Shown piece by piece: positions 1 to 8,446 of a DNA stretch of 64,000 nucleotides. Under the pieces are notes generated by a model. That model worked only from the letters and a program-made list of their open reading frames with translations, was not told the origin of the DNA and made no database searches. Source of the DNA: Gracilimonas halophila (GTDB lineage: Bacteria; Bacteroidota; Rhodothermia; Balneolales; Balneolaceae). The translations under genes and the position numbers were made by a program. The DNA lies in contig NZ_JBHULI010000005.1 in the NCBI RefSeq assembly GCF_042684365.1, positions 62,001-126,000 on the forward strand, given 5' to 3'. Each line of letters begins with the position of its first letter. Position 1 is the first letter of the stretch.

Positions 1-32
1 AATGTTAAATGGATGTGAGGCCATTTAACATT
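1..32. repeat. 12-bp perfect inverted repeat at the left edge
   Basis: AATGTTAAATGG and CCATTTAACATT form a perfect 12-bp stem around an 8-nt loop. An AT-rich stretch of short AACATT-like words follows, up to the stop of the minus-strand lamin-tail gene. On the minus strand it lies directly downstream of that gene and could act as a weak terminator, but no uninterrupted U-run follows. It resembles the other small palindromic repeats of this window. Confidence 0.6.
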
Positions 33-56
33 CAAAATTCAACATTTAAAATTTCA

Positions 57-3000
57 TCAAAATTTCCTTGCCAATACTACCGTCTTCTTAAAAGTCACAT
101 TACTACCATTGGCACTATTGTAAGCCTCAAAAAGCACGATGTAAATACCAACACGATTACTTCTGTTGTCATCGGTACGCCCGTCCCAGATCAGTGAGCC
201 TTCGAAGCCGGCCTGTAGACCATCAGCCAGTTCACGGACTTCCCTTCCATAGCGGTCAAAAATGCGTACCCGAAGTAAATAATCCGATTCATCCAGTTTG
301 TAATTAATAAACAGGTTGTCTTCGAAGCCATCATCATCAGGAGAAAAAGGATTCGGTGTAAAGGTGATTCCTGTGTTTTCCGAAACCGATCCGGCTTCCT
401 GGAAAATAGAATTCTGCTCTCCCGGCGTACCGCCATTTACGCGTGTGCTTGAGCTCCAGTTTGACGGGTCGTCACTTGGCCCTTCCGGATCTATACGTTC
501 AAGTGCTACACCATCAGTGTCAAAAAGATTGGGATTTTGCCAGCTTTCATCATAGAACACAGAATCAATAGTGGTCCCTGTACTGTCGGCCAGGTAAATA
601 GCATCATCCGCATTAGAGAGACTCAGGCTGGAGCGGTCAATTCGCACTTTGAACTGATCACTTTCATTCTCCAGTTCAAAATATTCGGCAAGCTGACTTT
701 CACTGAAATTCGGGGCCTCATCCTCTGCATAAACTACAACGTGTGCTCCGGCGGGGATCCATTTATATTGTGAGGAAACCGGGAATAAAGACCGAACTTC
801 TCCGTCTTCATCAGGTTCATCGTGAAGGAAAAATCCCTCCAGAGAAACGGCATAATCAGATGGATTAAAAAGTTCGATATACTCTGTTTGATCGGGGAGA
901 TTGTCATCCGAATTCGCCAAAGGGTTGTATAAGATCTCATTGATCACAACCGTACCCGGATTGATGGGCTGAGATATTTCAACACCGAGTTCCTGGTTGG
1001 CATTTCCGCGAAAATCGGTGAAATCGGTAAAGGTTAAACTAAGTGGTTCGCTGGCGTTTCCTTTCGCTTTTGCAGAAGAGGGAGCTGATCCTGAAACAGG
1101 GTTCTCCAGTATCACGATATTTCCGTCCGTCTCGCTGTAGTCTATAATTGAAGCAGGTTGCTCGTTCACAAAAGCAGATGCATTATCGATATTAACAAAC
1201 TCAGTAAAAGCCACAAAGATGGTTCCGTCCGACTGAATTTTGGAGAATAAGATCTGTGGTGGCGTTTCATCGGGTTCAAAAACACTGCTTTGGACCCCGG
1301 CGCTGCTTCCGCTTCCTTCATTGCTTGCCCAGTTCGAGGCATCATTCGAAGCAGATTCAGGATCTTTGCGCTCCAGGGAAACTCCGGGCTCATTCCCTCC
1401 CCAGGTCTCGCTATAAAATAAACTGTCGATCGTGATCCCATCTTCATTTTTGATCACAACTGCATCTTCATCATCATTAAGGGAAGGAAATCCGGAAAGA
1501 TAAACTCCATTCTGTACTTCATCGGCAAAAATCTGGAGATCGGTAAGCACCAGATATTCACCTCCCCTCAGCTCAGTACCTTCAGGAATAGCCGTTGATC
1601 CCGTAGCATCTGATAAAGTCCAGTTACTAAGATCAAAGTTTCTATTCGTTCGGTTATACAATTCAATAAATTCTTCTGAATCTGCACTTTCCCTTTGATA
1701 GAGAATTTCATTGATGATCACATTCCCGATATCTGCAGGCGAAAACTCAGTGTATTGTAGTTCTGTGGAAACAGAAGCCTGGATATTATCGAAGATGTCT
1801 TTTTGATCTTCTATGGTCAGTGTATAAACCCCTCCATCAATTAACGATGTTCCCAGTACAACGATTAATGTATTCCCTGAGAATTCAGCGATCTCCGAAA
1901 TAGATACTGAGGGAGAAATCGAATAGTTGGCGGTATTTTTTGCTAACACAGAATCAATACGTTCATTAAATGTTATTCGTATGGAGTCTGGAGCAACTAT
2001 GGATGTATTAATGATCTCCGGTGGGGTGTTATCGGGTTGAATTTGATTGGGTGCACCCGGAGTTCCCAAATTACCTGAAGGACTGTTTCCCCAATTCTCG
2101 CGGTAAATAGAAGGAGCTCCCACACTTTTCCGTTCCAGAGAAACCTCATTCCCACCCCATTCCGGTGTGTATGTCAGGGAGTCGATAAGGGTTCCGTTTT
2201 GTTTACGGATCACTATGTCGTCGGGAGTGGTACTGTTGAGATTAGCGAATCCGCTGCCCATATCTGCGAGAGTAATATTCGGAAACAGTCCCGAAATGGT
2301 ACTGTGCGGGACCAAAACGATATAGGAATTAGGAGCCAATGCAAATTCGCTATCTGTAATTGTTCGGGCATTTCCGGAATTGTCGTTATAGGTCCAACCC
2401 TGTAGGTTAAATGCATTGTCGGTTGGGTTATAGATCTCGATGAAATCAGTGAACCCGGTTGCCGGGTTGTACATGAATTCTGTAATGAATACATCTCCGG
2501 AATCTGCTACGGCATACTCGATCACAAAGAAAGAAGAAGAAATATCAGCTGCGGTATTTCCAAAAATATCTGTTTGATTAGCGATAGTCAGCTCATAGGT
2601 AGTTCCTGAAGGCTCACTTGACAAAGGAGCATCATATTGAAGTGTGATGCTTGAAGAGGAGGAAAGCGTAGCGGATTGAAGTGCGGGTAGGTCTTCCGAA
2701 AGTCCATTTGCAGTAAGCGTGAAATTGGTGGGATTCTGTGCTTCAGCTTCCTGAAGTCGTTCAGAAAATGAGAGTTCAATTTGGTCATTGGCCGGACGTT
2801 GAATACCGAGTAATTCAGGAGCGGTAATATCAGGGGTGATGAGGTTGCTAAGGCCCGGAGTACCAAGGTCTTCTGACGGACTGTCTCCCCAGTTTTCTCT
2901 GAAGGTGGATGAAACGGCAGGGGAACGGCGTTCAATGGCGACATCCTCACCGCCCCAGTCTGAATTATATTCAAGAGAGTCTTGAGTTATGTCATTTTCG

Positions 3001-4523
3001 TCTCGTAATCGAACTTGCTCAGACCCAGTATTATTGAAAGCCGGCAAGGAAGCCTGCATGTAATTAGCATTACCATAAAAGGTGCTTAAGGCGGATGTAT
3101 CAGCAGAAATAACAGCGAAACTATCGGGAAGAATGGCAAAATCTGACCCTGTAATTGTTGCAAAGGCATTATTATCACCGATCTTCCAATTCCGTAAATT
3201 CAAATAGCGGTCTGAAATGTTTTTGAGCTCTACATATTCTGCTGTCCCTGTTGGGGGATCTTTCATGAATTCGTTGATGATGATATCGCCGGGTTGGTAG
3301 TCGTCATAGATAAAAAATTCAGTAACCGATCCATCAGGAATATTCCAGCCGTTAACACTTTCAATATTTGTTACTTCTATCTCAACAGGACCGGAGGGGA
3401 GATTCTCAGGGAATTCAAGTAAAAGTTGATCGTTCTCAGGCTGTGTGATATTGGTAGCGGGATCGATCGACTCCCCGTTAATGGTAAAGTCAGTACTCTC
3501 CACCGTTGTGAAATTGATATCCTCATTAAACTCCAATAAAGCATGATCGTCTTGGGTACTGGAGGAACCGATAAGTTCAAAGGTATTGGAAAACTTGAAT
3601 TCAATTTCTGAATTGGCGGGGATGGTTCCTCCGTAAATATTTTCCACACTATTTACGGTAAGGGTATAGTCTCCATTTGGGATATCATCAGCGAATGTCA
3701 GTCGCACAGTAAGATCGGAATTGATAACTTCCGTTTGCTGGGGCGAGCCGATTCCTGAAAGATCGAAATTAGATGGATCAATAGTGTTGCTGTCGATCTG
3801 ATAGTTGAAAGTGACATCTATAGCCTGACTGCTAGCACCCGATGCTGAAGAAATGGAGAAATCTTCAGTATTGGTGATGATAGTATCATCGAAATAAAAA
3901 TTCTCACTTCGGGTTGAAGTATAATTTGTTCGAATACCAAAATAGCTTGATGTTGTATGCGTGTTATCCGTTGCCGTGGCTGCTGAAGCAGGAGTGCTTC
4001 CATATCCTGCGGATTCAAATAACTCCCAGTTCCCATTCTCATCTCTGGTAACCCGAATTTGAAATGGACCGCCTGCTGAAAGGTCAAGGGTTCCTGTTAA
4101 AATTTCTGTTGCGATACCATTCGTGAATTGAAAAAGCCTGAATCTGTCTTCACTTCCACTTTCGCCGGCACGTACAGCGTAGCCATTTACATTGTCATTT
4201 AGGTCTTCACGATCAGAGACCAAAAAAATAAATCCACGATTGCTATTGGATGGTTCAAAATCCTGATCAATAAAAAATTCCCAGCTTCCGTACGCTGTTG
4301 TGGATGGAGTGACTAAAAAAGATGAGCTATTACTCGCATCCGTATCGTTTAGCCTAAGTTGATCATTACCGGCATTATCAAAGATCGTAAACTCTCCGGT
4401 ATCGCCCGTCCATTCAGGATTGGTGGTGAAGTCTCCGTCATCAAATGTTTCATTCAAGACCTGAGTCTGGGCAAGAGCAAAGGACGGGAGAGTAAGGAGT
4501 ATAAAGAGCAACAGTTTTTTCAT
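57..4523 (-). CDS. Giant secreted protein with four lamin-tail domains and a FlgD/CHU_C-like C-terminus
   Basis: A 1488-residue exported protein. Residues 1-19 form a Sec signal peptide (MKKLLLFILL core, ending SFALAQ). Residues 20 to about 210 look like a concanavalin/LamG-type beta-sandwich. Ig-like SbsA-type modules follow (hallmarks such as 'TYELTIANQTDIFGN'). Four lamin-tail (LTD) domains begin near residues 412, 678, 933 and 1193, each opening with an 'INEI/ITEF' strand, then 'EYVEL' or 'EFIELYN' and a 'NWxL' strand. The last 90 residues ('TPNPFSPDDDG', 'RIFDRYGREVREL', 'WDGRTDDN') match the FlgD-Ig/CHU_C type of C-terminal module often linked to type IX secretion in Bacteroidota. The protein is Asp/Glu-rich without obvious catalytic motifs. 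It is probably a cell-surface or released adhesive or structural protein. The substrate and the secretion route are inferred. Confidence 0.85.
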   Translation of the reverse strand: MKKLLLFILLTLPSFALAQTQVLNETFDDGDFTTNPEWTGDTGEFTIFDNAGNDQLRLNDTDASNSSSFLVTPSTTAYGSWEFFIDQDFEPSNSNRGFIFLVSDREDLNDNVNGYAVRAGESGSEDRFRLFQFTNGIATEILTGTLDLSAGGPFQIRVTRDENGNWELFESAGYGSTPASAATATDNTHTTSSYFGIRTNYTSTRSENFYFDDTIITNTEDFSISSASGASSQAIDVTFNYQIDSNTIDPSNFDLSGIGSPQQTEVINSDLTVRLTFADDIPNGDYTLTVNSVENIYGGTIPANSEIEFKFSNTFELIGSSSTQDDHALLEFNEDINFTTVESTDFTINGESIDPATNITQPENDQLLLEFPENLPSGPVEIEVTNIESVNGWNIPDGSVTEFFIYDDYQPGDIIINEFMKDPPTGTAEYVELKNISDRYLNLRNWKIGDNNAFATITGSDFAILPDSFAVISADTSALSTFYGNANYMQASLPAFNNTGSEQVRLRDENDITQDSLEYNSDWGGEDVAIERRSPAVSSTFRENWGDSPSEDLGTPGLSNLITPDITAPELLGIQRPANDQIELSFSERLQEAEAQNPTNFTLTANGLSEDLPALQSATLSSSSSITLQYDAPLSSEPSGTTYELTIANQTDIFGNTAADISSSFFVIEYAVADSGDVFITEFMYNPATGFTDFIEIYNPTDNAFNLQGWTYNDNSGNARTITDSEFALAPNSYIVLVPHSTISGLFPNITLADMGSGFANLNSTTPDDIVIRKQNGTLIDSLTYTPEWGGNEVSLERKSVGAPSIYRENWGNSPSGNLGTPGAPNQIQPDNTPPEIINTSIVAPDSIRITFNERIDSVLAKNTANYSISPSVSISEIAEFSGNTLIVVLGTSLIDGGVYTLTIEDQKDIFDNIQASVSTELQYTEFSPADIGNVIINEILYQRESADSEEFIELYNRTNRNFDLSNWTLSDATGSTAIPEGTELRGGEYLVLTDLQIFADEVQNGVYLSGFPSLNDDEDAVVIKNEDGITIDSLFYSETWGGNEPGVSLERKDPESASNDASNWASNEGSGSSAGVQSSVFEPDETPPQILFSKIQSDGTIFVAFTEFVNIDNASAFVNEQPASIIDYSETDGNIVILENPVSGSAPSSAKAKGNASEPLSLTFTDFTDFRGNANQELGVEISQPINPGTVVINEILYNPLANSDDNLPDQTEYIELFNPSDYAVSLEGFFLHDEPDEDGEVRSLFPVSSQYKWIPAGAHVVVYAEDEAPNFSESQLAEYFELENESDQFKVRIDRSSLSLSNADDAIYLADSTGTTIDSVFYDESWQNPNLFDTDGVALERIDPEGPSDDPSNWSSSTRVNGGTPGEQNSIFQEAGSVSENTGITFTPNPFSPDDDGFEDNLFINYKLDESDYLLRVRIFDRYGREVRELADGLQAGFEGSLIWDGRTDDNRSNRVGIYIVLFEAYNSANGSNVTFKKTVVLARKF

Positions 4524-4613
4524 TGCAAAAGAATAGCCCGAAGTAGTAATTAAATCAACTTTCTTCGGCCATAATTACAAGTGTTATACCAATTTAACAA
4601 AGCCCTAAAAAAA

Positions 4614-4676
4614 CAGGGTAAAAGGATATTCCACCTTTTACCCCTGGAAGGACATTGGGGATCTTCCGGTCCCCAA
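4614..4676. other. Two adjacent hairpins in the divergent intergenic region
   Basis: The 281-bp gap between the divergent lamin-tail gene and the small paralogue pair holds two strong palindromes. The first is CAGGGTAAAAGG (4614-4625) with CCTTTTACCCCTG (4634-4646). The second is TTGGGG (4655-4660) with CCCCAA (4671-4676). Neither is followed by a U-tract, so they do not look like terminators. They could be a 5'-UTR structure of the minus-strand gene or a dispersed palindromic repeat. Confidence 0.5.
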
Positions 4677-4804
4677 GGCAATGATTAGTTCTCTTTTGTT
4701 AGCTGTATAGTTAGAGCGATGAAACGCGCACTCCTTACAGATTTTTTGTACTTTTTTATAAATTAGATCATCAGTAGTTAACTCTATAAAAATCAACACT
4801 GCAT

Positions 4805-5188
4805 ATGCGAAGCTTACCTTTTAGTATTGAAAATTTAAACGGCGGATTCATGAAAGTTGAAGGAATTCTGCGCGTGGAGGGAGAGTATTTAGTCTTTGAG
4901 TTTCATAAAAAAGATGCGGTTGTTGAGGCTTATCAGTCTGAATTGAAGACGGCTAAGATCCCTTTTTCTGAGCTTGATATGCTGGAGTTCAAAAAGGGGT
5001 GGTTCAGCGGGAAGCTGATCTTACATGGGAAAACAGCAAAATCATTTGGGGAGCTGCCCGGAAAAGATCTTAATGAACGGGTGCTCAAAATAAAACGAAA
5101 GAACAGGGAAACAGCTGCTTCTATCTCATCAAACCTGAATCTGAGAATATCAGAACACAAATTAAGTGAATTGGATAACGAAGAATGA
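4805..5188 (+). CDS. Small conserved-looking cytoplasmic protein, paralogue of the next gene
   Basis: A 127-residue soluble protein without signal peptide or membrane segment, of unknown family. It aligns along its length with the next gene: both share 'KxxGIL', an acidic/aromatic strand, 'KKGWFSGKLIL' versus 'KKGFLFTGGKLII', 'LPGxD', 'KIKRKNRETAxxIS' versus 'NIKRRDRSEAIRIS', and 'LNLxxSxxxLxxxD'. The pattern of short beta strands with a terminal helix recalls a PH-like fold, which is only a guess. The ATG at 4805 is preferred over the internal one at 4850 because the first residues (S-L-P-F) match the start of the paralogue (S-I-P-Y). The stop overlaps the next start by 4 bp, so the two are probably co-translated. 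Confidence 0.7.
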   Translation: MRSLPFSIENLNGGFMKVEGILRVEGEYLVFEFHKKDAVVEAYQSELKTAKIPFSELDMLEFKKGWFSGKLILHGKTAKSFGELPGKDLNERVLKIKRKNRETAASISSNLNLRISEHKLSELDNEE

Positions 5189-5577
5189 GTATTCCCTATA
5201 AATATTCCATGTATGAGGGTACTGAATTAAATAAGTACAAAGAAGTAAAGGGTATTCTAAGCTTTGCCGATCGTGAACTCCTGTTCGAATATAAAGTGTA
5301 CGATGCTAATGGAAATGGGATCAGTAATCTTTCAAAATTTGCCATCCAGCTGGATAACATCAAAAGCATTCAATACAAGAAGGGATTTTTATTCACAGGA
5401 GGGAAGTTGATCATAAAAGCCAATCAATGGGCGTTTTTCGAACCGTTACCCGGAAGTGATCAGGGAGTGATAAAGCTGAATATCAAAAGAAGGGATCGAA
5501 GTGAAGCCATTAGGATATCTACAAAACTGAACCTGTACATGTCGCAACAACGCCTGGATGATATGGATGGGGAATAA
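5185..5577 (+). CDS. Second member of the small paralogue pair
   Basis: A 130-residue protein starting within the stop of the preceding gene (ATGA overlap), which indicates translational coupling. It shares the conserved core described there, including 'YKKGFLFTGGKLIIKA', 'PLPGSDQGVIKLNIKRRDRSEAIRIS' and a C-terminal 'LNLYMSQQRLDDMD'. There is no signal peptide, transmembrane segment or cysteine pair. The genes are similar enough to be a tandem duplication yet clearly diverged, so a heteromeric pair is plausible. I do not recognise the family. A 15-bp perfect hairpin separates it from the convergent asd gene. Confidence 0.7.
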   Translation: MSIPYKYSMYEGTELNKYKEVKGILSFADRELLFEYKVYDANGNGISNLSKFAIQLDNIKSIQYKKGFLFTGGKLIIKANQWAFFEPLPGSDQGVIKLNIKRRDRSEAIRISTKLNLYMSQQRLDDMDGE

Positions 5578-5588
5578 TATTTACCAAA

Positions 5589-5622
5589 AATGTAGGGACG
5601 CAAAATCTTGCGTCCCTACATT
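5589..5622. terminator. 15-bp perfect hairpin between convergent genes (repeat/terminator)
   Basis: AATGTAGGGACGCAA (5589-5603) and TTGCGTCCCTACATT (5608-5622) form a perfect stem with an AATC loop, midway between the 130-residue gene and convergent asd. The GTAGGGACGCAA word resembles an intergenic palindrome seen in many unrelated bacteria, so this may be a dispersed repeat serving as a bidirectional terminator. No long U-run follows on either strand. Confidence 0.6.
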
Positions 5623-5638
5623 AAGGGAATTAATTATT

Positions 5639-6688
5639 CTATTTCAGAAACCCCTTCTTAACCAGCAATTCAGCATTTAGAATAGCCCCACCGGCCGCAC
5701 CGCGAATGGTGTTATGAGCCATGGCCACAAAGCTGATGTCAAATACTTCGGCCTTTCTCAATCGTCCCAAATGCAGCTGCATACCGTTTTCAGCATCAGC
5801 GTGTAAGCGAGGCTGAGGATATTGTTCCTCTTCATGGAGCTTGTAGAGCTGATTTGGGGAGAAGGGAAGGTCAAGATCCGCGATCGGATTTTTCCAGTTT
5901 GTGTACGCTGCTTTCAGTTCTTCAACATTTGCGGGGGGATCTTCCAGCTTAGCAGTTACCGAGATCATATGTCCATTGATGGTAGGTACTCTGGTTGCCG
6001 TTGCCTGAACGGGGAAATGGGGCTTAGCCAGGGTAGTTCCTTCAAGAGTACTTAATATTTTTCTGGTTTCAGGGCCAACTTTAGGTTCTTCTCCTGAAAT
6101 GAACGGCACTACATTCCCTAAAATATCCAAACTTGCCACGCCTGGATAACCCGCGCCTGATACCGCTTGCATAGTGGTAAGGATCAGCGCTTCGATCCCA
6201 AAAGCATCATATAATGGTTTCAGTGAAATGGCGAGGGGGACAGCCACACAGTTTGGATTGGTTACGATCCACCCGCTGCCGTCTTTGGTGAACGTCTGCT
6301 TTTTGATCAGCTCGGTATGATCGGGATTGATCTCCGGGATGAGCAATGGAACTGTAGGATCTTGCCGATAATTTTTGGCATTGGAGATGACCGGGATTCC
6401 GGCAGAAGCAAACGCTTTCTCGATCTCCCCGGCTACGGATGAATCCAGTCCTGAAAATACAAAATCCACATCGCTGAATTCATCAGGGTCACAATTCTTG
6501 ACTATAGTTTCCTTTATAGATTCAGGAAGAACCACATCTTCGATCCAGTTGGCAGCCTCTTTATATTTTTTACCGGCCGAGCGTTCGGAGGCACCCAAAG
6601 CCTCAATTTCAAACCAAGGGTGACCCTGAAGTAAGCGAATAAATTTTTGTCCGACTGCACCGGTAGCGCCTAAAATTCCAACTTTCAT
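5639..6688 (-). CDS. asd: Aspartate-semialdehyde dehydrogenase
   Basis: NADPH-dependent reduction of aspartyl phosphate to aspartate semialdehyde, the branch step to Lys/diaminopimelate, Thr and Met. The 349 residues open with the Rossmann motif 'GILGATGAVGQKF' (residues 4-16). The catalytic cysteine lies in 'VTNPNC' (Cys147), followed by 'TTMQAVSGAGYPG', and the C-terminal dimer/catalytic part includes 'VPTINGHMISVTAKLE'. Length and motifs fit the archaeal/fungal-type Asd rather than the E. coli type. The start is fixed by the Rossmann strand. It stands alone, with no aspartokinase next to it. No riboswitch-like structure was seen in the 130-bp upstream region. Confidence 0.93.
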   Translation of the reverse strand: MKVGILGATGAVGQKFIRLLQGHPWFEIEALGASERSAGKKYKEAANWIEDVVLPESIKETIVKNCDPDEFSDVDFVFSGLDSSVAGEIEKAFASAGIPVISNAKNYRQDPTVPLLIPEINPDHTELIKKQTFTKDGSGWIVTNPNCVAVPLAISLKPLYDAFGIEALILTTMQAVSGAGYPGVASLDILGNVVPFISGEEPKVGPETRKILSTLEGTTLAKPHFPVQATATRVPTINGHMISVTAKLEDPPANVEELKAAYTNWKNPIADLDLPFSPNQLYKLHEEEQYPQPRLHADAENGMQLHLGRLRKAEVFDISFVAMAHNTIRGAAGGAILNAELLVKKGFLK

Positions 6689-6832
6689 GGTAGTTGAGTG
6701 AGTTTTTGTAGATCAAAATTCTTTGAGCACTAAAAATAACTATTTAATACCCTTAATGTGAGATTTTTAGCTGAAGAATAGTCACTTTTTTTAACGGTGA
6801 TTCACGGAAGATAAGAGCCAATGATAAAGCAA

Positions 6833-6877
6833 CTTCAATGTTCGACATTGAATGTTCTATGTTCGATGTTCAAATTT
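6833..6877. repeat. Degenerate TTCAATGTTCG-type repeat upstream of the MFS gene
   Basis: A run of short related words (CTTCAATGTTCGACATTGAA, then TGTTCTATGTTCGATGTTC) lies just before the MFS start. It resembles the reverse complement of the GAATATYGAA repeats elsewhere in this window and contains the inner palindrome TTCAATGTtCGACATTGAA. If translated it would add 30 atypical residues to the transporter, which argues for the later start. Confidence 0.4.
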
Positions 6878-6910
6878 CCATCCCACCGATCTGTGCTCTA
6901 TCTTTGGCCC

Positions 6911-8173
6911 ATGAAATTTATCTACGACAAACTTGAAGCTCGTAATCCACAGTTCTATGCCTGGCTTGTACTTGGATTATTATTCCTCATCTATATCTCC
7001 AGCTTTGTGGACCGGCAGATCGTTGCAGTATTGGGAACAGCTATTCGTGATGATCTGGGTTTCACTAATACACAGATCGGTGTTCTCTATGGACCCGCTT
7101 TCTCCCTGATCTATGCCGTTTGCGGAATTTTTATGGGATGGTTTGCTGATCAGTTTTCCCGAAAGCGGATCATTCTTACCGGACTTGTCATCTGGAGCCT
7201 GATGACCGTAGCCAGCGGATTCGCAAGCTCTTTCGTTTTTCTGATCACTGCAAGATTTTTTGTTGGAGTAAGTCAGTCGGCACTGAGCCCGGCCGTGTAT
7301 TCCTTACTGGCGGATTATTTCCCACCTGAAAAAAGAGCGCGCGTATTCTCGGTCTACGCCTCCGGGATCTTTGTTGGGGTAGGACTTTCCTTTTTGATCG
7401 GTGGTTCGGTAGCGCAAGCCTACGACTGGCAGGAGGCCATGAAGATCGTAGGTTGGCCCGGATTGGGTATTGCAGTTATAGGATTTTTATTAATCCGTGA
7501 ACCGAAGAGAAAATCGGTTAAAAGTGATCGTTCGTCATCTGAGTTTTTTGAAGTGCTCAAGTTCATCCTCAAAAAGAGAAGTGTGCGTTATTATCTCGCC
7601 GGATTTTCACTTCTTTCCCTCAGCGGATACACCATTCTGGCTTTTATCGGAACGGTCTTGAATGATACCTTTGAAGCTCCCTCTATGATCGCTCAGTACG
7701 GTTGGTTTATGTTTGCGGCGGGAGTGGGAGTAAATCTCTCCGGTTGGCTGGCCGACAAAATGGCCATTAAATTTGGTCCGGAGAAACGCTTTGTAATGGG
7801 GATTGTGGCTGCCTTGGGCGGACTCCCATTCTACTATTTTGGGTTATTTGCCGAATCGGTAATGATGGCTTTTGTACTGATCGGGATCGGGAACGTGATC
7901 GCCTCCTCATACAACGGAGTGGCGGCAGCCCTTATTCAATATTTTGTGAAATCAGATATGCGGGGGATGGCCGGCGCAGTGTATTTATTTGTGATCAGCA
8001 TAGTGGGGTTTGGGATCGGACCGCCCGTAACAGGTTGGCTCATCGATCATGTATTTACGGATCTGTATGGCCCTTCGAAAGCACTGCTGCTGGTATTTAC
8101 GGTGTGTGGGTTCTTAGCAACGTTAAGTTTCTGGAAGGCGATGCAGTTCTATCATGAAGATGCCGAGGATTGA
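6911..8173 (+). CDS. MFS transporter, spinster-like
   Basis: A 12-helix major facilitator of about 420 residues. The first helix carries 'SSFVDRQIVAVLG', typical of the spinster-like/UhpC side of the MFS. The loop between helices 2 and 3 has 'GWFADQFSRKR', the MFS A-motif. Further marks are 'ARFFVGVSQSALSPAVYSLLADYFPPEKRAR' and the repeated 'GWLADKMAIKFG' in the second half. The longer reading frame begins at 6821, but its first 30 residues derive from a TTCAATGTT repeat. The ATG at 6911 (MKFIYDKLEARN) gives the normal cytosolic N-terminus. The substrate cannot be told from sequence; related proteins carry organic anions, sugars or lipids. Confidence 0.85.
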   Translation: MKFIYDKLEARNPQFYAWLVLGLLFLIYISSFVDRQIVAVLGTAIRDDLGFTNTQIGVLYGPAFSLIYAVCGIFMGWFADQFSRKRIILTGLVIWSLMTVASGFASSFVFLITARFFVGVSQSALSPAVYSLLADYFPPEKRARVFSVYASGIFVGVGLSFLIGGSVAQAYDWQEAMKIVGWPGLGIAVIGFLLIREPKRKSVKSDRSSSEFFEVLKFILKKRSVRYYLAGFSLLSLSGYTILAFIGTVLNDTFEAPSMIAQYGWFMFAAGVGVNLSGWLADKMAIKFGPEKRFVMGIVAALGGLPFYYFGLFAESVMMAFVLIGIGNVIASSYNGVAAALIQYFVKSDMRGMAGAVYLFVISIVGFGIGPPVTGWLIDHVFTDLYGPSKALLLVFTVCGFLATLSFWKAMQFYHEDAED

Positions 8174-8446
8174 GCAATACGGGGCGTATTGTAATTTGCC
8201 CCTACTAGCTTTACTTCTCGGTTACACAAAAGAATATTATGCTCAATTACCATGAATCAGCAATGATAACTATGTTACTATTCGGTTAAAGCCTTTGCCG
8301 TAGTTAGGAATGTAATCACGGACCACCCGGTTCGACTATTACCAATGAAACCACAACTCAAATTTACAACTCGTTCCAAACAGCCTCGCTGGGAATGCTA
8401 CTAAGATCTCAATACTTATTGAGTATCAGACTCAACAATATGTTTC
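8174..8446. other. Gene-free gap with two small dispersed repeats
   Basis: No gene is visible here. CAATACG-GGG-CGTATTG (8175-8191) is a perfect palindrome overlapping a second pairing of GGGGC (8181-8185) with GCCCC (8198-8202). Near 8370-8399 lies a CTCGTTCCAAACAGCCTCGC-type word ending GGGAATGCT; relatives occur at 9833 and 12742. These flank the propeller/Cys-rich peptide pair on both sides. Confidence 0.5.

Noticed and set aside
6821..6910. A 30-residue extension of the MFS protein
   Set aside because: It is encoded by a degenerate TTCAATGTT repeat and would put atypical residues before the conserved N-terminus.
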